Source of the DNA: Pseudomonadota bacterium
Lineage (GTDB): Bacteria; Pseudomonadota; Gammaproteobacteria; Burkholderiales; Burkholderiaceae_D
Length of the DNA stretch: 6,090 bases
NCBI GenBank assembly: GCA_023416415.1
Contig: JAEZHR010000337.1
Location: 1-6,090 of the forward strand
Direction of reading: 5' to 3'
A program made the position numbers and the translations under genes. The notes beneath the pieces were generated by a model that worked only from the letters and a program-made list of their open reading frames with translations, was not told the DNA's origin and made no database searches. The first letter of the stretch is position 1. The number at the start of each line of letters is the position of its first letter. Shown here one piece after another: positions 1-5,378 of the stretch.

Positions 1-729
1 GATCTCTACATCCCGCCGGACGCGCTGGAGGTCTTCCTTGAAGCCTTCGAAGGCCCGCTCGACCTGCTGCTCTACCTGATCCGCAAGCAGAATTTCAACA
101 TCCTCGATATTCCGATGGCGCAGGTCACGCGCCAGTACCTTGAATACGTCGAGCAGGTTCGCGTGCGCAATCTCGAACTGGCCGCCGAGTACCTGCTGAT
201 GGCGGCCATGCTCATCGAGATCAAGTCGCGCATGTTGCTGCCGGTGAAGAAGGCCGATACCGGCGAAGAGCCGGAAGACCCGCGCGCCGAGCTGGTGCGC
301 CGCCTGCTCGAGTACGAGCAGATGAAACTGGCTGCCCAGCAGCTCGACACCCTGCCCCAAATCGGCCGCGACTATGTGCGCGCGCACGTGCTGATCGAGC
401 AAAGCATGGTGGTACGCTGGCCCGAAGTGAACGCCAGCGAGTTGCAGGCGGTCTGGGCCGACATCCTGAACCGTGCCAAGCTCACCGCCCATCACACGAT
501 CACGCGCGAAGAACTGTCCGTGCGCGAGCACATGACCTCCATCCTGCGCCGCCTGCAGACCCAGAAGTTCGTCGAGTTCGCCGATCTGTTCGATCCCTCG
601 CGCGGCGTACCGGTGGTGGTTGTGAACTTCATCGCGCTGCTTGAACTGGCCAAGGAAACCCTGATCGAAATCACGCAGGCGGAAGCCTTTGCGCCGATTT
701 ACGTAAGGCTGGCCTATTCACCGACTTGA
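1..729 (+). CDS. scpA: Segregation and condensation protein A (ScpA), 5' end cut by window edge
   Basis: ScpA is the kleisin that bridges the SMC ATPase heads and, with ScpB, forms the SMC-ScpAB condensin that organises and helps segregate the chromosome. The frame is open from base 1, and 242 codons are present before TGA at 727-729. The visible N-terminal region carries the family hallmark FEGPLDLLLYLIRKQ followed by NILDIPMAQVTRQYLEY (about residues 16-48 of the visible part), the helical domain that contacts the SMC neck. Next come AAEYLLMAAMLIEIKSRMLLP and a short acidic linker (DTGEEPEDPRAEL). The C-terminal winged helix, which binds the SMC cap, includes VVVNFIALLELAKETLIEI. Family members are usually about 250-290 residues, so roughly 20-40 N-terminal residues are probably missing to the left. 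An ATG at 115 lies inside the conserved domain and is not the start. The SMC and scpB genes are not in view. Identification is by recognised motifs and is firm. Confidence 0.95.
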   Translation, partial: DLYIPPDALEVFLEAFEGPLDLLLYLIRKQNFNILDIPMAQVTRQYLEYVEQVRVRNLELAAEYLLMAAMLIEIKSRMLLPVKKADTGEEPEDPRAELVRRLLEYEQMKLAAQQLDTLPQIGRDYVRAHVLIEQSMVVRWPEVNASELQAVWADILNRAKLTAHHTITREELSVREHMTSILRRLQTQKFVEFADLFDPSRGVPVVVVNFIALLELAKETLIEITQAEAFAPIYVRLAYSPT

Positions 730-747
730 TCACCCAGTTGATCACCC
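726..747. repeat. Short tandem direct repeat at the scpA 3' end
   Basis: TTGATCACCC occurs at 726-735 and again at 738-747, giving two copies with a 12-bp period. Each contains the palindrome TGATCA. The first copy includes the scpA stop codon (TGA 727-729); the second is entirely intergenic. It may be a small tandem duplication or a pair of binding sites. Nothing in the sequence decides between these. Confidence 0.6.
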
Positions 748-850
748 CCTGATTGCCGATGCAGATCATCCTAACCGGCGTGTTGTCCCCCCTTTCGCGG
801 CCTGCCGCCCAAGCGAGAACCCGGAGGACGCCCCACCCGCACTTGACGCA

Positions 851-890
851 TGGCATTGCCTTCGTCGGCACGAACATGGCAAGTGCGCCA
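851..890. other. Imperfect hairpin in the scpA-panC intergenic region
   Basis: TTGCCTTCGT (856-865) can pair with ACGAA (870-874) and GGCAA (878-882). The loop is CGGC, with a 3-nt bulge (CAT 875-877), giving a 10-bp core stem. The stem can be extended outward by TGGCA (851-855) with TG (884-885) and CCA (888-890), with further small bulges. There is no T-run on either side, so it does not look like an intrinsic terminator. It lies in the 225-bp gap between scpA and panC, about 65 nt before the panC start. It could be a leader structure of panC, a processing site or a palindromic repeat element. The pairing is seen directly; any function is unknown. Confidence 0.5.
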
Positions 891-936
891 CAACGCTCCG
901 ACGTCAACAAATAATCACTCTGCCGCTTGCCGGCCC

Positions 937-946
937 CCTTGCAAGG
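937..946. promoter_or_regulatory. 10-bp palindrome containing the likely panC ribosome binding site
   Basis: CCTTGCAAGG (937-946) is a perfect palindrome. Its right end, AAGG (943-946), is the only Shine-Dalgarno-like sequence before the panC ATG at 955, with 8 nt spacing. The ribosome site is weak. No convincing -35/-10 pair was found in 730-954; an AATAAT at 910-915 has only a poor -35 match at 17 bp. The gap otherwise holds the repeat at 726-747 and the hairpin at 851-890. Confidence 0.35.
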
Positions 947-954
947 CTGTTCCC

Positions 955-1794
955 ATGAAAATCATCTCCTCGATTGAAGAACTGCGCGACCACTTGCGCG
1001 GCCAGTTACGTACCGCATTCGTGCCCACCATGGGCAACCTGCATGAAGGGCATCTGTCGCTGATGCGTCTGGCGCGCAAGCATGGAGATCCGGTCGTCGC
1101 TTCCATCTTCGTCAACCGGCTCCAATTCGGCCCCAATGAAGACTTCGACAAATACCCGCGCACCTTCCAGGCCGACGTCGAAAAGCTGGAGAAGGAAGGC
1201 GTGTACGTGCTGTTCGCGCCGACCGAGAAGGACATGTATCCGGAGCCGCAGGAATACCGCGTGCAGCCGCCCAGCGATCTGGGCAACATCCTTGAAGGCG
1301 AGTTCCGTCCGGGCTTCTTTACCGGCGTGACCACCGTCGTGATGAAGCTCTTCTCCTGCGTGCAGCCGCGCGTGGCCGTGTTCGGCAAGAAGGACTACCA
1401 GCAGTTGATGATCGTGCGCAACATGGCGCGCCAGTTCGCGCTGCCGACGGAGATCATCGCCGCCGAAACCTGGCGCGCGGAAGATGGCCTGGCACTGTCC
1501 TCGCGCAACGGCTACCTGTCGGCGGATGAGCGCGCCGAAGCGCCGGCGCTGTATCGCGTGCTCAACGACGTGGCCAATGAAGTACGCGGTGGTCATCTCG
1601 ACGTCTCCGAGCTCGAGCACAAGGCCATGGCCGAGCTGACCGGGCGTGGCTGGGCGCCGGATTACGTCTCGATTCGCAAGCGCATCGACCTGCAGCCGCC
1701 GTCGGCGGGCGATCTCGCCACGGGCGAGCCGCTGGTGGTGCTGGCCGCAGCCAAACTGGGCGTGACGCGCCTGATCGACAATCTGGAGATCTGA
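955..1794 (+). CDS. panC: Pantothenate synthetase (pantoate--beta-alanine ligase)
   Basis: Cytoplasmic enzyme that joins pantoate and beta-alanine using ATP (via pantoyl-adenylate), the last step of pantothenate (vitamin B5) synthesis. The protein is 279 residues, normal for the family. Visible motifs are PTMGNLHEGH (residues 24-33), which holds the HxGH nucleotide-binding signature, then SIFVNRLQFGPNEDFDKYPRT (about 50-70, pantoate pocket), EFRPGFFTGVTTVV (about 116-129), FGKKDYQQL (143-151), and RAEDGLALSSRNGYL (174-188), which corresponds to the KMSKS-type loop. It ends with LIDN, typical of PanC. The ATG at 955 is chosen because MKIISSIEELR matches the normal PanC N-terminus. The same frame is open to an ATG at 850, but the extra 35 residues have no PanC character. 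The stop is followed after 12 nt by the next gene, so the two are probably co-transcribed. panB and panD are not adjacent. Confidence 0.96.
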   Translation: MKIISSIEELRDHLRGQLRTAFVPTMGNLHEGHLSLMRLARKHGDPVVASIFVNRLQFGPNEDFDKYPRTFQADVEKLEKEGVYVLFAPTEKDMYPEPQEYRVQPPSDLGNILEGEFRPGFFTGVTTVVMKLFSCVQPRVAVFGKKDYQQLMIVRNMARQFALPTEIIAAETWRAEDGLALSSRNGYLSADERAEAPALYRVLNDVANEVRGGHLDVSELEHKAMAELTGRGWAPDYVSIRKRIDLQPPSAGDLATGEPLVVLAAAKLGVTRLIDNLEI

Positions 1795-1806
1795 GCAGGG
1801 GCGGCG

Positions 1807-2727
1807 ATGAAAGGCCGGACCACTGGCGCGGCCTGCGCCGCCTTGCTCGCCGCGCTGCTGACAGTCCCGGCACTCGCCGCCACGGTCACTGACGACAGCG
1901 GTCGCAAGGTTTCGCTGACCGAGCCGGCCAGGCGCATTGTCAGCCTCTCCCCGCATGCCACCGAAATCCTGTTTGCCGTCGGCGCCGGCAAACAGGTCGT
2001 GGGCGTGGTCCAGTTCAGCGACTGGCCACCCGAAGCCAGGCGCATCCAGTCGGTCGGCAGCGGCATCGCACTTGACCTCGAACGCATCCTCAGCCTCAAG
2101 CCCGATCTCGTAGTCTCCTGGGGCACCGGCAATTCCGCCGTTCAGATCAAGCGCCTGCGCGAACTCGGCATCACGGTCTACGAAAGCGAGCCGCGCGATT
2201 ACGACACGATCGCCACCACGCTGGAACGCCTGTCCGTCCTTGCCGGCACCGAATCCACCGGCCGTGCGCTGGCCACCGACTTTCGTGACCGCCTCGACCG
2301 CCTGCGCGCACAGTATCGCGATCGCCCGCCGCTGACCGTGTTCTACCAGATCTGGCGGTCCCCGCTGATGACGCTCAACGGCAAGCACATGGTTTCGCAG
2401 GCACTGCGCCTGTGCGGCGCGCGCAATCTGTTCGACGATCTGCCCCAGCTTGCGCCGACGGTCAACATGGAGGCGGTGGTGCAGGCCGATCCGGACGTGA
2501 TCCTTGCCAGCGGCGGCGAACAGAACGACGTGCTGGCCATGTGGAAGCGGTTTCCCGCCATGCGCGCCGTGCGCGACGACAACCTGCTGATGATCGACGG
2601 CGGCGTGCTCAACCGTGCGGGGCCGCGCATCCTGGAGGGCACGGAAGACCTGTGCCGCATGCTGGACAGCGCACGCGCGCGTCGCGTCGCCGGGCAAGCC
2701 GCGCGCGGCGAAGGCACACCGGACTGA
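1807..2727 (+). CDS. btuF: Cobalamin-type ABC transporter substrate-binding protein (BtuF-like), secreted
   Basis: Periplasmic solute-binding protein of the BtuF/FhuD/helical-backbone class, which delivers corrinoid or another metal chelate to an inner-membrane ABC importer. The 306-residue protein starts with a signal peptide: MKGRTTGAACAALLAALL, then a cleavage site near ALA-A (about residues 24-25). Cys10 is not in a proper lipobox, so a soluble periplasmic form is expected. The mature N-lobe begins with the standard RIVSLSPHATEILFAVGAG (43-61) and VGVVQFSDWPPEA (65-77). The C-lobe has VFYQIWRSPLMTLNGKH (178-194) and LRLCGARNLF (200-209), which resembles the ICGGxNxF-type element of BtuF. 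The end (about 290-306) is Arg/Ala-rich and looks flexible. AGGGG (1797-1801) gives a good ribosome site 5 nt before the ATG. The gene lies 12 nt after panC in an apparent operon. No permease or ATPase gene (btuC, btuD) is in the window. The family is firm; cobalamin as the ligand is likely but not proven, and haem or siderophore binders share this fold. Confidence 0.82.
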   Translation: MKGRTTGAACAALLAALLTVPALAATVTDDSGRKVSLTEPARRIVSLSPHATEILFAVGAGKQVVGVVQFSDWPPEARRIQSVGSGIALDLERILSLKPDLVVSWGTGNSAVQIKRLRELGITVYESEPRDYDTIATTLERLSVLAGTESTGRALATDFRDRLDRLRAQYRDRPPLTVFYQIWRSPLMTLNGKHMVSQALRLCGARNLFDDLPQLAPTVNMEAVVQADPDVILASGGEQNDVLAMWKRFPAMRAVRDDNLLMIDGGVLNRAGPRILEGTEDLCRMLDSARARRVAGQAARGEGTPD

Positions 2728-2771
2728 AGACCGGGGCCTCCCGCGTCGGCGCGGCGATGGCAGATATTTCA

Positions 2772-2795
2772 GGCATATGCCAACCGACGCATGCG
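2772..2795. promoter_or_regulatory. Two adjacent perfect palindromes upstream of a strong promoter
   Basis: GGCATATGCC (2772-2781) and CGCATGCG (2788-2795) are perfect palindromes whose centres are 15 bp apart. They lie upstream of the -35 box at 2812, centred about 69 and 54 bp before the expected transcription start. That placement would suit an activator site. No known operator consensus was recognised. Confidence 0.3.
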
Positions 2796-2811
2796 CCCCA
2801 TAAACATGGGA

Positions 2812-2839
2812 TTGCACTGAGGAAACACCTTCCTATAAT
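2812..2839 (+). promoter_or_regulatory. Near-consensus sigma70 promoter
   Basis: TTGCAC (2812-2817) is a 5/6 match to the -35 consensus. TATAAT (2834-2839) is a perfect -10. The spacer is 16 bp. Transcription would start near 2844-2848, about 97 nt before the GTG start of the small membrane protein gene at 2943. This is the strongest promoter-like sequence in the window. Confidence 0.75.
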
Positions 2840-2844
2840 CCTGA

Positions 2845-2930
2845 TTCGTGGGCCTTGGTGGGCGAACACCTTGCAGCACTCACGCGCAAGCAGGAGCCTC
2901 ACCGGCGACAAATTCGCCCCCGATCACGAA
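2845..2930 (+). promoter_or_regulatory. Possible structured 5' leader of the small membrane protein mRNA
   Basis: Starting at the predicted transcription start, TTCGTG (2845-2850) is complementary to CACGAA (2925-2930). Nested inside, GGGCGAA (2860-2866) is complementary to TTCGCCC (2913-2919). Inside that, CTTGC (2870-2874) can pair with GCAAG (2886-2890). Competing hairpins exist: GGTG/CACC at 2857-2870 and GGCGA/TCGCC at 2904-2918. The outer helix closes just before the AGGA ribosome site (2934-2937). The region may be a regulatory leader or a stable small RNA sharing the promoter. No known riboswitch or RNA family was recognised. Helices this short arise by chance in GC-rich DNA, so confidence is limited. 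Confidence 0.4.
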
Positions 2931-2942
2931 GGCAGGAACGCC

Positions 2943-3281
2943 GTGGAAAATCACCCGGACCCGATGTCGAGAATTGCGCCTCCGCCCAGGCCCAGGCCTG
3001 CCGCGCTGGCGGCGATCATGGTCAGCCTGGTGCTTGCCGTACTGGCACTCGGGATGGTATTCGGCTTTGTCTCGTCGCCCGCCTCAGCCGATGCAAGCAG
3101 TCATGCGCCCGCCATCGACCCGGCCCAGGCGCGCCTTCACCGGCTTGCAGATGCCCTGCCGGTACAGCACGGCACCTATGTGCGCGACCCCTACGGCTGC
3201 CTGTACATGTTCCAGTATCTGGCCGGCAGCTTGTCGGTCACGCCGGTCAAGGATGGAAACGGTCAGCCGGTCTGCCGCTGA
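2943..3281 (+). CDS. Small single-pass membrane protein of unknown function
   Basis: This 112-residue protein was not recognised. A short proline/arginine-rich N-terminus (IAPPPRPRPAA) is followed by one strong hydrophobic segment (AAIMVSLVLAVLALGMVFGFV, about residues 24-44). Positive charges before it predict N-in topology or an uncleaved signal anchor. The rest (about 45-112) would be periplasmic and contains an amphipathic stretch (DPAQARLHRLADAL) and the compact end RDPYGCLYMFQYLAGSLSV. Its only two cysteines are in YGCLYMF and in the C-terminal PVCR, and they could form a disulfide. The GTG at 2943 is chosen because AGGA (2934-2937) sits 5 nt before it. The in-frame ATGs at 2964 and 3018 have no ribosome site, and the latter would remove the positive N-terminus. 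A strong promoter at 2812-2839 precedes it. TGA (3279-3281) directly abuts the stop codon of the convergent parA gene. Codon use downstream of the first 20 codons resembles its neighbours, so a real gene is likely. Confidence 0.7.
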   Translation: MENHPDPMSRIAPPPRPRPAALAAIMVSLVLAVLALGMVFGFVSSPASADASSHAPAIDPAQARLHRLADALPVQHGTYVRDPYGCLYMFQYLAGSLSVTPVKDGNGQPVCR

Positions 3282-3893
3282 TTACGCGCTGGCCCAGCGC
3301 ACCAGCTCATCCCACTGCTCGAGATCCTTCTCCACGCGCGAGGAAGCCACATCCCACAGGGTTGCTCCGTGGGCGGCGAGCTGGACGTAATTCTGGGTAT
3401 CGCGCAGGCAGCCGAGGACGGGAACGCCAAGCTGGCTGACGTAATGCGCAAGCTGGTCGGCCGATCGGGTGCGGATGTTCACGCGCATGCCCACCACACC
3501 GGTTTCGGGGCAGCCCTTGCGCGCGGCGAGGGACTGCAGGAAGTCCTGGGTGGCCAGGATGTCGAACATCGAAGGCTGGACAGGCACGATCACGCGGTCG
3601 GCGATCTTCAGTACCTCGTCGAGACGGGCGCCGGAAAGGCCGGCCGGGGTATCGAGCACGACGTGGGTCGTGCCCTTCGGCGGACGCGCCACCTGTCCGG
3701 CGCCGATCTCCCAGCTGGCGATTTGCGGCAGGCCGGGCGGACGCAAGGCCAGCCAGGCGCGCGAGGACTGCTGCACATCAGCGTCGCCGAGCATGACCTT
3801 GTGGCCCTGCTTGGCGAAGTAACCGGCGAGATTGGTTGCAATCGTGCTCTTGCCTGCGCCGCCCTTGGGGTTGGCGATGACGATGACGGGCAT
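3282..3893 (-). CDS. ParA/MinD-family P-loop ATPase, short orphan ParA
   Basis: Deviant-Walker ATPase of the ParA family. Such proteins dimerise with ATP and use nucleoid DNA or other surfaces to position chromosomes, plasmids or protein complexes. The 203-residue protein begins MPVIVIANPKGGAGKST: deviant Walker A at residues 10-17, with signature lysine K10 and P-loop K15. The switch I/A' region is GDADVQQSS (36-44), and Walker B is HVVLDTPAG (77-85). The C-terminal part holds VGMRVNIRTRS (about 134-144) and LRDTQNYVQLAAHG (163-176), typical of short chromosomal ParA proteins. There is no N-terminal helix-turn-helix, unlike type Ia plasmid ParA. The start is set by GGAGG (3900-3904 on the complement), 6 nt before ATG 3893-3891. 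An upstream in-frame ATG at 3941 would add 16 residues before the conserved MPVIVIANPKGG and is less likely. No parB or parS is visible, so its cargo is unknown. It is divergent from the 4002 gene and convergent with the 2943 gene. Confidence 0.88.
   Translation of the reverse strand: MPVIVIANPKGGAGKSTIATNLAGYFAKQGHKVMLGDADVQQSSRAWLALRPPGLPQIASWEIGAGQVARPPKGTTHVVLDTPAGLSGARLDEVLKIADRVIVPVQPSMFDILATQDFLQSLAARKGCPETGVVGMRVNIRTRSADQLAHYVSQLGVPVLGCLRDTQNYVQLAAHGATLWDVASSRVEKDLEQWDELVRWASA
3286..3300. terminator. Perfect inverted repeat at the convergent gene junction; possible terminator or 3'-end stem
   Basis: GCGCTGG (3286-3292) and CCAGCGC (3294-3300) form a perfect inverted repeat with one central base; as RNA this gives a 6-bp GC-rich stem with a 3-nt loop. 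It begins 5 nt after the TGA of the small membrane gene and lies inside the last codons of parA. It has no T-run on either strand, so it is not a classical intrinsic terminator. It could be an RNA 3'-end stabiliser for the + strand transcript, or chance GC-rich symmetry. Confidence 0.3.
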
Positions 3894-3936
3894 GTCTCTC
3901 CTCCGCGATGAATTTCCTGAAAGAAAAAACGTTGCA

Positions 3937-3942
3937 AGCATA
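3937..3942 (-). promoter_or_regulatory. Candidate -10 box for the ParA gene
   Basis: On the complement, TATGCT (3942-3937) matches the -10 consensus at 4 of 6 positions and would start transcription near 3930, about 37 nt before the ATG. The -35 is poor: CTGACG at only about 15 bp spacing, or TCCTGA at 17 bp. On the + strand the box lies in a small tandem AGCATAGCAT (3937-3946). Confidence 0.3.
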
Positions 3943-3945
3943 GCA

Positions 3946-3988
3946 TGACGATTTTTCCGTCAGGAAGCGGTCTCGCCCCCTGCCTGAC
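3946..3988. promoter_or_regulatory. Inverted repeats between two divergent promoters; possible operator
   Basis: TGACG (3946-3950) and CGTCA (3958-3962) form an inverted repeat around a T-rich 7-nt centre. GTCAGG (3959-3964) and CCTGAC (3983-3988) form a second one with an 18-nt spacer, overlapping the first. They lie in the 108-bp intergenic region between parA and the 4002 gene, next to both predicted promoters. A regulator bound here could act on both genes. This is an inference from placement only. Confidence 0.3.
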
Positions 3989-3989
3989 T

Positions 3990-3995
3990 TAAAAT
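3990..3995 (+). promoter_or_regulatory. -10 box placing the transcript start at the ATG (leaderless mRNA)
   Basis: TAAAAT (3990-3995) is a 5/6 match to the -10 consensus and ends 6 nt before the ATG at 4002, so the expected transcription start falls on the start codon itself. There is no Shine-Dalgarno sequence before this ATG. The in-frame TAA at 3990-3992 excludes any upstream start. The -35 region is weak. Confidence 0.55.
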
Positions 3996-4001
3996 ACGCC
4001 G

Positions 4002-5378
4002 ATGCAAAATCTCTCCTCAGCCCCCGGCGCAGACCCGGATGATGATCAGCAGACAAGCCTCCAGCACTACTTCAAGCCCCAGATCTCGCCGGACGACGTC
4101 GAGCAGGTCTTTCGTCTGAAAAAGGCCCAGCCCATCCTGCAGGCCTTCACCGCGCTGTTCCATGGCGGCTTCGACAGCGTGCTGGTGCGCCTGCTGGTAC
4201 TGGGCGAGCTGGCCAGCGACCCGCAGGCCACTGCCCTCACGCGTGCCGACATCAACACCCGGCTGGGCTACCTGGAACCGGAAGCGCTGGAAACCGTACT
4301 CGCGCGCCTGCGCTCGCACCAGCTGCTGGCCTGGGACGCGACCAACGGCGTCTACCGCATCACTCCAACCGCGCGCAACGTACTGGCCGCCATCGACAAC
4401 CTGATGGCGCTGTCCACCGACGAGGAAGACAAGAACGAAGCCGACATGGGCTTCCTGCTCTCGCAGGTGGCCGGCTCGCAGGCCGTGGGCGGCGTGACCG
4501 TCGAGCAGCTGCAGCACCTGCTTGGCCGCATGGTCGACCTGACCGAAGAATTCCGCGACGCGATCGCCTCCGGCTCCGAGTTCCGCCTGCGCGCCGCCCA
4601 GCACAAGTGGAATACCGCCTGCGACTGGGTGGAAAAGGGCTCGCAGATCATCCACGCCATCACCACCGACCCCGACGCCGACGCCGCCACCCATCGCGCC
4701 GCGCAAGCCATCGGCCGGGCTCAGAGCGCCTTGCTGAACATGCAGGGCATGTTCTCGCGCGCGCTGAACCAGATCGAACGCCAGCGCGTGCACCTCGGTC
4801 AGTCCGGCCTCACCACCACCGACATCAAGACCTGGTTGATGAAGCACGAAGACCTCGCAAGCCTTGCCAGCGGCGCGGTCGCGATGCCGGTCAAGCCGAT
4901 GTTCATCACGCCGTCCGAAATGATCGACGTAGCCGAGACCGAACTGCTGGCCGACAAGAACCGCACACCGGAATTCCAGTTGCCGGCCGGCGAAAGCGCG
5001 CACATCTCGCAAACCGAGGCCGCGACGATGCCGGCCGAGCTGCAGGACTGGCTGAGCAAGTTGACTGCCTTCGCCGCCACGCCCGAAGCCCCGGCCAGGG
5101 TGCACGAAACCCTGCTGCCGGCACCGTTTGCCGTGGCCTCCTACCGCGCCTCGCTGCTGCCGCTCCTGGGCGACGAAAGCGAAGCCGCGCTGCAGGGCGG
5201 CACCGCCACGATGGCGCGCCTGCCACTGGAATTCACGCCGAACGACAAAATGGTCAGGCTCAAGGACCCGCACGTGGCCGCCATCTCGCTGGCGACATTG
5301 ACGCCCGCGGCACATGCCGTGACCAAAGACACGGACACGCCCGCCGCCAAGACCGAACAGGACCCCAAGAATGAATGA
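4002..5378 (+). CDS. Putative kleisin-like subunit of a MukBEF/Mks/Wadjet-type condensin (inferred)
   Basis: This 458-residue protein is not recognised by a named motif; the assignment rests on architecture. Residues 1-30 are acidic and glutamine-rich. Residues 31-55 (DDVEQVFRLKKAQPILQAFTALF) are helical. Residues about 57-125 look like a winged helix: VLVRLLVLGELA, then TRADINTRLGYLEPEALETVLARLRSHQLLAW, then the wing NGVYRITPTA. Residues about 130-290 are long amphipathic helices (for example VTVEQLQHLLGRMVDLTEEFRDAI and LLNMQGMFSRALNQIERQ), as in the middle of MukF/JetA-type kleisins. A proline-rich linker follows, then a smaller C-terminal domain (about 343-430) and a charged tail. Length is close to MukF (about 440 residues). 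There is no signal peptide or membrane segment, so it is cytoplasmic. It overlaps the next gene by 8 nt, which points to a complex with that product. The mRNA appears leaderless. An alternative is an unrelated winged-helix DNA-binding protein. The gene is certain; the function is moderate to low. Confidence 0.6.
   Translation: MQNLSSAPGADPDDDQQTSLQHYFKPQISPDDVEQVFRLKKAQPILQAFTALFHGGFDSVLVRLLVLGELASDPQATALTRADINTRLGYLEPEALETVLARLRSHQLLAWDATNGVYRITPTARNVLAAIDNLMALSTDEEDKNEADMGFLLSQVAGSQAVGGVTVEQLQHLLGRMVDLTEEFRDAIASGSEFRLRAAQHKWNTACDWVEKGSQIIHAITTDPDADAATHRAAQAIGRAQSALLNMQGMFSRALNQIERQRVHLGQSGLTTTDIKTWLMKHEDLASLASGAVAMPVKPMFITPSEMIDVAETELLADKNRTPEFQLPAGESAHISQTEAATMPAELQDWLSKLTAFAATPEAPARVHETLLPAPFAVASYRASLLPLLGDESEAALQGGTATMARLPLEFTPNDKMVRLKDPHVAAISLATLTPAAHAVTKDTDTPAAKTEQDPKNE

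Noticed and set aside
797..808. GCGG-CCTG-CCGC hairpin as an scpA terminator
   Set aside because: Only a 4-bp stem and no T-run follows.
843..848. TTGACG as the -35 of a panC promoter
   Set aside because: No -10-like sequence lies 15-19 bp downstream.
850..954. Upstream ATG at 850 as the start of panC
   Set aside because: The 35 added residues do not resemble PanC, and the family N-terminus fits MKII at 955. The region also holds the hairpin at 851-890.
1807..1836. Lipoprotein signal using Cys10 of the BtuF-like protein
   Set aside because: The residues before Cys10 (TGAA) do not form a lipobox, and the hydrophobic core follows rather than precedes the cysteine.
1006..2817. A 603-codon open frame on the - strand opposite panC and btuF
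   Set aside because: It is a GC-driven shadow of two clearly identified genes. Its translation is rich in His, Arg, Gly and Ala with no recognisable domain.
2412..2942. Longer upstream version of the small membrane protein in the same frame
   Set aside because: It would overlap btuF out of frame and precede the strong promoter at 2812-2839. The upstream residues look like antiframe translation.
3894..3941. Alternative ParA start 16 codons upstream at 3941
   Set aside because: The conserved family start is MPVIVIANPKGG, and GGAGG sits 6 nt before that ATG. The upstream ATG overlaps the candidate -10 box.
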